This document shows, piece by piece, positions 53,210 through 59,935 of a DNA stretch of 59,935 nt. The position numbers and the translations under genes were made by a program. The stretch is from Bacteroidetes bacterium UBA2364 (GTDB lineage: Bacteria > Bacteroidota > Rhodothermia > Rhodothermales > UBA2364). The stretch's first letter is position 1; the number at the start of each line of letters is the position of its first letter. The stretch lies in assembly GCA_002344075.1 (NCBI GenBank), contig DDTM01000063.1, positions 1 to 59,935 on the forward strand, read 5' to 3'. The notes under the pieces were generated by a model. The model did no database searches. It saw only the letters and a program-made list of their open reading frames with translations, and was not told the origin of the DNA.

Positions 53210-54037
53210 ATGAAAAATCTCTTTTCACTCCTGCTATTTTTTCCATTTGCTGTACAAGCACAAACTACATCCCAAGGGACAGAAGGGACAATTTATTATA
53301 GTAAATTTTCTAATATATTTTCAGGTTCATCCATAGGCAAAAACAATGAAACTTTTGCTCCTGAATCAGAAAATGCGGCTTTTATCTTGTATTTTAACAC
53401 AGATCAATCATTTTATTCATATGATGTAGCGTCTAATAATAAAAGAGAATCTCAAAGAGCTATGGTAGCGATGTCTCGTGGAGGATATTATCAGCGAAAT
53501 TTTTCTGAAGAACTCTTTTACAAAAACCTTGCCCAGCAACAGTATATTCGGAAAACAAGTCTTTACGGGCGCTATTTTATTATTGAAGATAAAATGTCAT
53601 CTTTAGCATGGGAGATTGGAACAGAAACAAAAATTATTGCGGGGCATTTATGCATTAAAGCCATTATACCTGATACGACAACTTTTATTTCTACCAACAC
53701 CTCCATAGATGTGAACGGAGTAGCAACAGTTGAAAAGACACGCAAGAAAACAGGAAATACTGTTGCATGGTTTGCACCTGATTTGCCTGTCTCTTCAGGG
53801 CCAGGTGAATACCACGGGCTTCCGGGTATGATTCTACGATTGGATAAAAATGGAGATACGCTTGTTGCTACAAGATTGGAACTTGCACCTGTCAATAACA
53901 GCGTTTTCAAGAAACCTACAGGCAGACGAAAGGTAAACGAGGCAACGTTTAGGCGCATCGAGCAGCAAAAAATAAAAGAAAACGTAGAAATGCAACAAAG
54001 TAATTCAAGACGGGAGCAGGCAATCAACAATCAATAA
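53210..54037 (+). CDS. GLPGLI family secreted protein, second copy
   Basis: A 275-residue exported protein, starting at the ATG at 53210 with signal peptide MKNLFSLLLFFPFAVQAQ. The GLPGLI motif is EYHGLPGMILRLDKNG, preceded by NTVAWFAPDLPVSSG. The C-terminus is a basic helix with Lys/Arg/Gln, as in the first GLPGLI protein (34845-35720), to which it is clearly related. It lies 35 bp after the DsbA-like gene and probably belongs to the same transcript. Unlike the first copy, it is not followed by a barrel gene. Confidence 0.87.
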   Translation: MKNLFSLLLFFPFAVQAQTTSQGTEGTIYYSKFSNIFSGSSIGKNNETFAPESENAAFILYFNTDQSFYSYDVASNNKRESQRAMVAMSRGGYYQRNFSEELFYKNLAQQQYIRKTSLYGRYFIIEDKMSSLAWEIGTETKIIAGHLCIKAIIPDTTTFISTNTSIDVNGVATVEKTRKKTGNTVAWFAPDLPVSSGPGEYHGLPGMILRLDKNGDTLVATRLELAPVNNSVFKKPTGRRKVNEATFRRIEQQKIKENVEMQQSNSRREQAINNQ

Positions 54038-54114
54038 GGTAAGATTATAATGGCTTTGTATAAAACTCCTTTCTGAAATAACATACAAATTGAAGCGAAT
54101 TATCATGAAAATAG

Positions 54115-54150
54115 GGGTAGAGATGCAAAACAAATTTTGCGCTTCTACCC
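54115..54150. repeat. Imperfect palindrome of the GTAGAGAC-GCAAAA type
   Basis: Two 16-nt arms (54115-54130 and 54135-54150) around a 4-nt loop pair except for three central positions. The arms resemble a palindromic intergenic repeat built on GTAGAGAC and GCAAAA that I recall from Bacteroidota and cyanobacterial genomes. A T-poor flank argues against a simple terminator, although it follows the GLPGLI gene by 77 bp. Confidence 0.55.
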
Positions 54151-54334
54151 TTATCTGCTTTCGGGGAAGTACACAAATTGTGAGCCTTGATTTTTTGGAA
54201 ATGCACTTGCTTCTAAGAAGCTATTCATGGATATTTGATCAAGGTCATTAAATTCTTATAGGAACAAAAATGGGAATCAGGTTTAGATAAAAAGAACCTT
54301 AATCTATTTACCACAGACTAATTAGACTAATTAC

Positions 54335-54370
54335 AAGGGTTTAAATGAAAATAATTTGGCACTATCCGAT
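54335..54370 (+). repeat. 36-bp direct repeat, right copy
   Basis: Partner of 51306-51341, with 31 of 36 identical bases in the same orientation. It lies about 95 bp upstream of the ABC importer operon. Confidence 0.7.
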
Positions 54371-54465
54371 ACCTCACCCATTTATTATGACAATGGGTGG
54401 GAAGGCCTCAAAAATAGTGTATATTTCTTACATGTAGTCCTTTACTTATCATCATTGCTCTCCTT

Positions 54466-55692
54466 ATGATCAATATTATAAAAACTTTCTTTATTCTATT
54501 ATTTTTATTGATTTTAAATGGTTGTGGAAAACCAACTTCTACCCCACAAACCTTACCAACAACGTGGCCAGAAATGGAAACTGCCGCCAAAGGCAAAACC
54601 GTGCGAATGTTTATGTGGACGGGCGATCCATTCATTAACCGCTATATGCAAGAATATGTGGTTCCTAACGTCAAATCGGCTCACGGGATAGATCTTCAGA
54701 TTAGTTCCGGGCAAGGGAATCAATTGGTTTCCTTGTTAGCGACTGAGTTGGAAGCAGGCAAAACCACTTCTTCGGCGGACATCATGTGGATCAACGGTGA
54801 GACCTTTTACCAATTACGACAATTAAAAGCACTTTTTGGACCCTTTGTAGATCGTTTGCCCAATAGCCGGTATGTGAAGATGAACAGCCCTTTTATTAAT
54901 ACTGACTTTCAACAAAAGGTAGATGGTTTTGAAGCGCCTTGGGGTAACGTCCAAATGGCCTTCATTTATGATACCACTCGCGTCCAAACACCCCCACAAA
55001 ACCGAAGCCAACTTGCAGCATGGATAAAGGCACATCCGGGACGATTTACGATAGATACCCAGTTTGCAGGACTTACCTTCCTAAAAGGATTATTAATTGA
55101 CATAGCAGGCGGGCAAACAGTCCTCAATGGCCCCTTCGACGAAGCCAAATATCAGCAATACAGCGCCCAGCTCTGGCAATATCTCAAAGACTTGCGTCCT
55201 CATTTTTGGCGACGTGGCGAAACCTATCCCGAAGGTGTGGCCCAATTACACCAACTTTTTGCCAATCGAGAAATAGACTTCACCATGAGCAATAACGATG
55301 GCGAAGTGGATAATAAGGTGCTTCAAGGGTTATTTCCTGAAACGGCAAGGGCCTATGTCTGGGAATCGGGTACGATCCAAAACAGTCATTTTTTGGGTAT
55401 TACGACCCATTCCGGACAAAAACCCGCTGCATTGGTCGTGATTAATTTCCTACTTTCTCCAGAAGCCCAGCACAAAAAAATGATACCCAAGATTTGGGGA
55501 GATGGAACGGTCTTAGACACACAGAAACTCCCTTTGGAAAAACGCATGATGTTTGAGAACATTCCGGGAAGAAAATACGCCCCAAATCGCGCTGACATTC
55601 AAAACCGTGCACTGATGGAATTGGCGCCAGAATACATGATCCGCCTTGCCGCCGATTTCCGGAAACAAATGATTGAAGGAAAAACACCATGA
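54466..55692 (+). CDS. ynjB: YnjB-like ABC transporter substrate-binding lipoprotein
   Basis: A 408-residue periplasmic binding lipoprotein: leader ends LNGC. The body parallels E. coli YnjB: WPEMETAAKGKTVRMFMWTGDPFINRY, DIMWINGETFYQLR, FEAPWGNVQMAFIYD, VQTPPQNRSQLAAWIKAHPG, LWQYLKDLRPHFWRRGETYPEG and IWGDGTVLDTQKLPLEKR. The ligand is unknown; relatives bind thiamine, iron or other small solutes. It heads the four-gene importer operon and overlaps the first permease gene by 4 nt. Confidence 0.9.
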   Translation: MINIIKTFFILLFLLILNGCGKPTSTPQTLPTTWPEMETAAKGKTVRMFMWTGDPFINRYMQEYVVPNVKSAHGIDLQISSGQGNQLVSLLATELEAGKTTSSADIMWINGETFYQLRQLKALFGPFVDRLPNSRYVKMNSPFINTDFQQKVDGFEAPWGNVQMAFIYDTTRVQTPPQNRSQLAAWIKAHPGRFTIDTQFAGLTFLKGLLIDIAGGQTVLNGPFDEAKYQQYSAQLWQYLKDLRPHFWRRGETYPEGVAQLHQLFANREIDFTMSNNDGEVDNKVLQGLFPETARAYVWESGTIQNSHFLGITTHSGQKPAALVVINFLLSPEAQHKKMIPKIWGDGTVLDTQKLPLEKRMMFENIPGRKYAPNRADIQNRALMELAPEYMIRLAADFRKQMIEGKTP

Positions 55693-56534
55693 GCCAGTTT
55701 GCAGGCCGTTGGGGTGCATGGCTTTTTGGCATTGGGGCAATTTTTCCGATTGTGTTTAGTGTAGGGTACGCTCTGTTGTACAGTGTGGGGTGGGCAGGAG
55801 TTCTGGCAGATGGCTTCACCTTTGTACATTGGGCGAACGTATGGACCAAAAACGAGGTGCTTCCTTCTGTGCTTTTTAGTGCTTATGTTTCCACAACTTG
55901 CACCGTTTTTAGCTGGATATTGGCAGCGTCCTTTTTTGTACATCTACACCGAAAATGGCTTCAAAGCAATTGGGGCATGGTGTGGTATTTACCATTTGCC
56001 CTGCCTGCGATGGTAGCAGGTTTTTTTACTTTCCAGATATTTTCAGGAGGCGGATGGCTGGCACGATTGGCCTATCACTTTGGCTGGATTACAAGTCCGC
56101 AAGCCTTTCCCGAATGGGTGCAAGACCCCTATGGAATTGGCATTGTGATGGCACATCTACTCACAGGTGTACCATTTTTCTTATTGTTTTTTCGTACACT
56201 TTGGAAAGATGCAATCGTGGATGCGTATTCCGAATTATCCATTGCATTGGGTGCTTCTATATCACAAACACGCTGGCGGGTCCAACTTCCGATTTTATTT
56301 CAACGCTCTAAAGGCAATGTTTTACTATATTTCCTTACTGTTTTTGGCGCTTACGATATTCCCCTCATGGTGGGGTCTCAGAGTCCGCAAATGATCTCCG
56401 TATTGACGCTACGAAAATTTGAACGGTTCGATCTGGCCGACAAACCGGAAGCCTTTATTATGGCGCTACTCTACACCGCGATATTATGTGCCATTTTACT
56501 AATAAAGAACGTCGTAGATGAGAATCCTGAATAA
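55689..56534 (+). CDS. ynjC: ABC importer permease, N-half of YnjC equivalent
   Basis: A 281-residue inner membrane permease with about six helices. The BPD_transp_1 EAA loop is visible as ELSIALGASISQTRWRVQLPIL, which contacts the ATPase. In E. coli YnjC both permease halves are in one ~510-residue protein; here this gene and the next are separate and overlap by 17 bp. It overlaps the ynjB-like gene by 4 nt, so the operon is translationally coupled. Confidence 0.88.
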   Translation: MSQFAGRWGAWLFGIGAIFPIVFSVGYALLYSVGWAGVLADGFTFVHWANVWTKNEVLPSVLFSAYVSTTCTVFSWILAASFFVHLHRKWLQSNWGMVWYLPFALPAMVAGFFTFQIFSGGGWLARLAYHFGWITSPQAFPEWVQDPYGIGIVMAHLLTGVPFFLLFFRTLWKDAIVDAYSELSIALGASISQTRWRVQLPILFQRSKGNVLLYFLTVFGAYDIPLMVGSQSPQMISVLTLRKFERFDLADKPEAFIMALLYTAILCAILLIKNVVDENPE

Positions 56535-57276
56535 ACTTGTCTTTGGGGGTTTGGTTGGGTTGGGACTTCTACCTTTAGGGTTGCTAACAGTGTGGGCATT
56601 AGGGGAAGGCTGGCATTTTCCACACCTATGGCCGAAACGTTGGTCATCTACGGCTTTTTTACAAATATTCTCCGGAAAAATGGGCGAAAGCTTATGGCTT
56701 TCAACTTGGATTTCTACCTGTGTTGCCGTCTTTGCAACAGCATTTGGATATATTACCGGACATTTTGTAAGCCATCACCCACTCAAAAAATGGCTTCTTC
56801 GTTTGGCATATTTACCTTTTGTTTCTTCTCCGGTCATTTTAGCAACTTGCCTCCTGTTTCTTTTTATCAAAATCCAATTAGTTGGTACTATTTTAGGCGT
56901 TATCTTAGCACAATGGATGTTTGCATTTTCATTTGCCATTGTATTTTTTGTCCCTTTTTGGTCGCCACAAATGAAGGCTATCGAAGAATTGGTTTATACC
57001 TTAGGCGGCACAGCCCTTCAGGCCATGCGGCACGTTCTATGGCCCATGTCCATAGCCGCCCTTCGCATGTGCTTCTTTCAAACCTTTCTGATCTCTTGGG
57101 TTCAATATGGCATCACCCTCATGGTTGGTGGCGGAGAAATTCAAACTTTGCCTGTTTTGGTCTATTTCTATGTCAATGAAGCCAATATCACTTTTGCCGC
57201 AATGGCTTCTCTGGTATTAATGCTACCAGCATTCATTTTGATGACGGTGAATCGTCGACATGTTTGGAGGGACTAA
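56518..57276 (+). CDS. ABC importer permease, C-half of YnjC equivalent
   Basis: A 252-residue inner membrane permease with about six helices and the EAA loop ELVYTLGGTALQAMRHVLWPMS. It corresponds to the second half of fused YnjC-type permeases. Its start overlaps the previous gene by 17 bp, and its stop codon shares one base with the ATPase start. Confidence 0.87.
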   Translation: MRILNKLVFGGLVGLGLLPLGLLTVWALGEGWHFPHLWPKRWSSTAFLQIFSGKMGESLWLSTWISTCVAVFATAFGYITGHFVSHHPLKKWLLRLAYLPFVSSPVILATCLLFLFIKIQLVGTILGVILAQWMFAFSFAIVFFVPFWSPQMKAIEELVYTLGGTALQAMRHVLWPMSIAALRMCFFQTFLISWVQYGITLMVGGGEIQTLPVLVYFYVNEANITFAAMASLVLMLPAFILMTVNRRHVWRD

Positions 57277-58007
57277 TGGCGCCATCTGTACTCGTGGTAA
57301 TACAAAACCTCTCAAAACGATTTGGCAATGCAATGATCTTGCAAGACATCTCTTTTTCTTTACATCGGGGCGACCTACTCGCGATACTGGGACGTTCTGG
57401 CAGCGGTAAAACCACGTTGTTAAAATGCCTTGCTGGATTAGAACCTCCCGATTCCGGGCAAATAGTGGTAGATGGCCAAGATGTCCGTCGGTTGAAACCG
57501 CAGGTAAGGGGTATGGTGTATTTGTACCAAGAACCGCTCCTTTTTCCACATCTTAATGTTTTTGAGAATGTGGCTTTTGGTTTACGCCTAAAGAAAATCG
57601 CCGAAAAGGAGGTCAAAACCCAAGTCAATGCGTTGATCGAACAGCTAGGGTTGGCAGATCAAGCCCACAAAGCTCCTCACCAGCTTTCGGGCGGGCAAAA
57701 GCAGCGGGCGTCTTTTGGTCGGGCGCTACTTGTTAAACCACGCTTGTTGTTATTGGATGAACCCTTTGCCAGTCTGGACGTGGAGATTCGTGCACAAATG
57801 CAAACCTTGTTTTTAAATCTGGCGAAAACGTATCATACAAGTACCTTACTGGTAACCCACGACCTGAAAGAAGCTCTTATTATGGGAAAGCGGTTTGGAC
57901 TGATGCAAAATGGCTCCCTGAAACTTTATGAAACACCACAAGCCTTTATACAAGACGAGCAAACGGGAGTTCTGCGCGAAATGGCTTTTTGGCAAGGCCA
58001 AGGTTAG
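57276..58007 (+). CDS. ynjD: YnjD-like ABC importer ATPase
   Basis: A 243-residue ABC ATPase. Walker A GRSGSGKTTLL, Q-loop MVYLYQEPLLFPHLNVFENVAFG, signature QLSGGQKQRASFGRALL, Walker B LLLLDEPFASLD and switch histidine LVTHDLKEAL are all intact. The ATG at 57276 overlaps the permease stop by one base and has a perfect GGAGG 5 nt upstream; a TTG four codons earlier is therefore unlikely. It energises the importer encoded by the three preceding genes. Confidence 0.92.
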   Translation: MAPSVLVVIQNLSKRFGNAMILQDISFSLHRGDLLAILGRSGSGKTTLLKCLAGLEPPDSGQIVVDGQDVRRLKPQVRGMVYLYQEPLLFPHLNVFENVAFGLRLKKIAEKEVKTQVNALIEQLGLADQAHKAPHQLSGGQKQRASFGRALLVKPRLLLLDEPFASLDVEIRAQMQTLFLNLAKTYHTSTLLVTHDLKEALIMGKRFGLMQNGSLKLYETPQAFIQDEQTGVLREMAFWQGQG

Positions 58008-58511
58008 GGTATGCACTCTCGCATCTTGCAACTTATCATGAGACATTATCTTTTTAGCGTAAAAAAGACCATTACGATGGTAAAAACAAATAGGGTGCAT
58101 TTCAAAAAATGCCGATAAACATACGACACTCTTAAATCGGGTCGTATGTGAAAGACAATCGTTGGCTACCGTTGAGAAAAACTCTGTAGGAGTGGCATCA
58201 TACAAGAACCCAACTGGTCGGCATAAAAAAGGTGAAGGAGGTGTTCACAAGGTAGGTTGGGAAGTTTGGAAATTCACCCAAGTAAATACCCCTAAATTAA
58301 GCTAAATCAATTTTGTAAAACTGCGACGAAAGTGTTAACTTACTTGGATGTGCGATTATTAACTTTAGCGCTATAATCAAGCAAAATGGCTTGGTTGCCA
58401 ACTAAGTATATAGAGCACAAATTCATTCACAGAAGAGTTGTAATAAACGCCCACCATACACCACTCACTATGTGTTTGCCCTAATTCCAAAAACCATGAC
58501 ACAAAACGCAA
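58008..58511. other. Intergenic region with hairpins
   Basis: 504 bp with no gene I can support. A 9-bp perfect inverted repeat (58119-58127 with 58141-58149) and a smaller 6-bp stem (58097-58102 with 58107-58112) lie after the ABC operon and may end its transcript. A promoter for the Spo0M-like gene probably lies near 58350-58500. Confidence 0.5.
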
Positions 58512-58994
58512 ATGGGCTTTTTTGACTCAGCCAAAAAATTCATTGGCATGAACACCATCGAATTAGCGATGGAAGCACAACCAACTTTTTCGGTGACCGA
58601 CAATAGTGTCAAGGGGATCCTTAAAATAAAAGGGATTTCCGATCAGGTCATTAGATCCGTTAATCTTGAGTTTATCAGAGAGGTGGATGTCACGCATCGA
58701 GACCAGGACGGATATAGCGACACAAAGACGAAAAAAACAACAATGGGTAGATCACGTGCCATTGCCCCAACTTCCATCGGCGAGGGTGAAGAAGTACAAT
58801 TAGACTTCGAAATATCCTTTTTATATGAAAAATCATTTATTGAACGTATGAAGTCTAAGGAAGGTATGATGGGAAAGATTTTTAAACACATTCATGAAGC
58901 CTACGATAGAGACGAATACTTTATTGAGGCAACTGTAGATTTGGCGGATGTTGCAATGGATCCATCTGTAAGAACCACTGTTAAGCGTATTTAA
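58512..58994 (+). CDS. Spo0M/arrestin-like protein
   Basis: A 160-residue cytosolic protein that resembles the N-terminal arrestin-like sandwich of sporulation-control Spo0M proteins: a short amphipathic start (MGFFDSAKKFIGMNTIEL), then VTDNSVKGILKIKG, IRSVNLEFIREVDV, and PTSIGEGEEVQLDFEISF where Spo0M has P-x-x-I-x-x-GE-x-x-x-x-F-x-F. A C-terminal strand, DEYFIEATVDLADVAMDP, follows. The name is historical; members occur widely in non-sporulating bacteria and their role is unclear. The match is by pattern and only moderate. Confidence 0.6.
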   Translation: MGFFDSAKKFIGMNTIELAMEAQPTFSVTDNSVKGILKIKGISDQVIRSVNLEFIREVDVTHRDQDGYSDTKTKKTTMGRSRAIAPTSIGEGEEVQLDFEISFLYEKSFIERMKSKEGMMGKIFKHIHEAYDRDEYFIEATVDLADVAMDPSVRTTVKRI

Positions 58995-59070
58995 AATCTT
59001 CGCCCTATTCATTTATTAAGCCTATCCTCTTGTTTTTGGGGTTGGGCTTTTCCATTTTCCAAAGACATAC

Positions 59071-59874
59071 ATGAACCTAATACAAACCACACCTTCTGTT
59101 GTCGTTATTTTAGGAAGTTCTTTCCAAAAGGACGACTTTACCAAGTGGGAACTGACAGAAACGGTTTTCGACACCCCCTTCGGATCAACTGTTTTGCACG
59201 GGGTTCAGTTAAAAAACAGAGTTGCTTGGGTTTTATTCCGACATGGTTCACCACACCGCTTACTTCCCAACCAAATTAACTACCGGGCCAATGCATATGC
59301 CCTTAAAATGGTCAACTGTCAAGCGCTGCTAATAACCAGTTCTGTAGGGATTATGACAACAGACTTGCCCTTATATAAATTATTGTTTCTGCAAGACCTG
59401 ATCTATCCAGAAAACCGTTTACCAGATGGCAGTACCTGTACCATGTTTTCATACCCTTCGCCCCAGCAGGGACATTTGGTGCTGAATGAAGGTCTTTTTT
59501 CGCGGGCATTAACCCATCAATTAATTCAGCTCTTTACACCACTCCAGTCAGAAATTCGCATGGATGTGGTTTTTGCTTATGCGGGCGGGCCACGCACCAA
59601 AACCCCAGCAGAAAATCGTTATTGGGCGGCAATGGGCGCACACGTTAACTCCATGACTTTAGCCCCAGAAGTCGTTTTGGCAAATGAATTAGAAATTCCG
59701 TGTGCGGGCTTGGTGGTTGGACACAAATATTCGGTTCCTAACGTGCAAAATCCTCCGGATGGCGGTATTCAGGAAACGTTAGACACTGCCCGCGAACGAT
59801 TAGAAAATGCGGTCCAATGGTTTATCGAGAGTAGTACCCCCGTTCCATTTGGCAATCATCTTTTTCGCTTCTAA
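59071..59874 (+). CDS. Purine nucleoside / methylthioadenosine phosphorylase family enzyme
   Basis: A 267-residue enzyme of the PNP/MTAP family that cleaves purine nucleosides or 5'-methylthioadenosine with phosphate. Family blocks are VVVILGSSF, AWVLFRHGSPHRLLPNQINYRANAYALK (MTAP-like RHG-x-x-H and INYRAN), LLITSSVGIM, VFAYAGGPRTKTPAENRYWAAMGAHVNSMTLAPEVVLANELEIPCAGLVVGHKYS. Specificity cannot be settled: the RHG-H and INYRAN blocks favour MTAP-like, but several loops are unusual. It is the last gene of the window. Confidence 0.8.
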   Translation: MNLIQTTPSVVVILGSSFQKDDFTKWELTETVFDTPFGSTVLHGVQLKNRVAWVLFRHGSPHRLLPNQINYRANAYALKMVNCQALLITSSVGIMTTDLPLYKLLFLQDLIYPENRLPDGSTCTMFSYPSPQQGHLVLNEGLFSRALTHQLIQLFTPLQSEIRMDVVFAYAGGPRTKTPAENRYWAAMGAHVNSMTLAPEVVLANELEIPCAGLVVGHKYSVPNVQNPPDGGIQETLDTARERLENAVQWFIESSTPVPFGNHLFRF

Positions 59875-59881
59875 AAGAAAA

Positions 59882-59904
59882 GGCCGAAGTATATTTCTCC
59901 GACC
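59882..59904. terminator. Candidate terminator at the right edge
   Basis: Segments 59882-59888 and 59898-59904 form a 7-bp stem when read as minus-strand RNA (with two G-U pairs), followed by a T-rich stretch. On the plus strand two mismatches weaken it but a T-run follows. It lies right after the phosphorylase gene and may also serve a converging gene beyond the window. Confidence 0.4.
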
Positions 59905-59935
59905 TCCCTTTTTAATTTTATTGACCAACAACTTA

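Larger units (their letters stand above)
54038..54465. other. Intergenic region between the GLPGLI gene and the ABC importer
   Basis: 428 bp without a recognisable gene. It contains an imperfect long palindrome (54115-54150) and the right copy of the 36-bp direct repeat (54335-54370). The remainder is AT-rich and probably holds the ABC operon promoter close to 54466. Confidence 0.6.

Noticed and set aside
1..59935. tRNA, rRNA or known riboswitch
   Set aside because: No cloverleaf with a T-loop GTTCRA and CCA-side stem, no rRNA segment and no thiamine, cobalamin or other riboswitch core was recognised by eye in the gaps; a covariance-model scan was not possible.

Overview
The window looks like a chromosomal piece of a Gram-negative member of the Bacteroidota/Rhodothermota lineage. 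The sequence evidence is a hybrid one-protein two-component system (beta-propeller, histidine kinase, receiver and AraC domains in one chain), a propeller/LuxR regulator, two GLPGLI-family secreted proteins, a carboxypeptidase-regulatory-like plus TonB-type outer membrane barrel, DUF4105, DUF3089, a GWxTD-type protein, many signal peptides ending in A-Q, and mostly weak Shine-Dalgarno sites. I assign the phylum with fair confidence and no genus. I see no rRNA, tRNA, CRISPR array or prophage.

Layout. 64-7093: a DUF1015-serC pair (serine and vitamin B6 metabolism) behind a large hybrid sensor-regulator. 7094-15703: a long minus-strand run, terC-uppP-pepA-GWxTD protein-pdxA-FG-GAP protein-folB-folK-deoxynucleoside kinase-small membrane protein. 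15838-23070: a GH20 hexosaminidase, a lipase-like lipoprotein, a MoxR ATPase, a [2Fe-2S] ferredoxin with an RluA-type pseudouridine synthase, and a monoacylglycerol-lipase-like hydrolase. 23108-27000: a cell-wall cluster (lambda-R-like lytic transglycosylase, L,D-transpeptidase) and an M32 carboxypeptidase. 27016-34547: a minus-strand run with DUF3089, a HAD protein with altered motifs, FtsE, a methyltransferase, a LacI regulator, two thioredoxin-fold exported proteins and an M14 carboxypeptidase. 34845-38536: GLPGLI protein and outer membrane barrel, preceded by a pair of 14-bp direct repeats. 38677-43636: ddl, DUF4105, an endonuclease III with an added zinc ribbon, and gpmI. 43742-49154: a LEA-like repeat protein and two paralogous lipoproteins that flank a propeller/LuxR regulator. 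49328-51201: Lrp regulator and ornithine aminotransferase with a cysteine-cluster insert.

51300-54370 is the most unusual part. A decayed IS5-type transposase remnant is followed by two tandem paralogous exported peptides with eight conserved cysteines, an anchored DsbA-like thiol oxidoreductase and a GLPGLI protein. The block is bracketed by two 36-bp near-identical direct repeats. I infer a small horizontally acquired module that exports and oxidatively folds disulfide-rich peptides; its function is unknown.

54466-58007 is a YnjBCD-type ABC importer in which the permease is split into two genes. A Spo0M/arrestin-like protein and a purine nucleoside/methylthioadenosine phosphorylase-family enzyme end the window.
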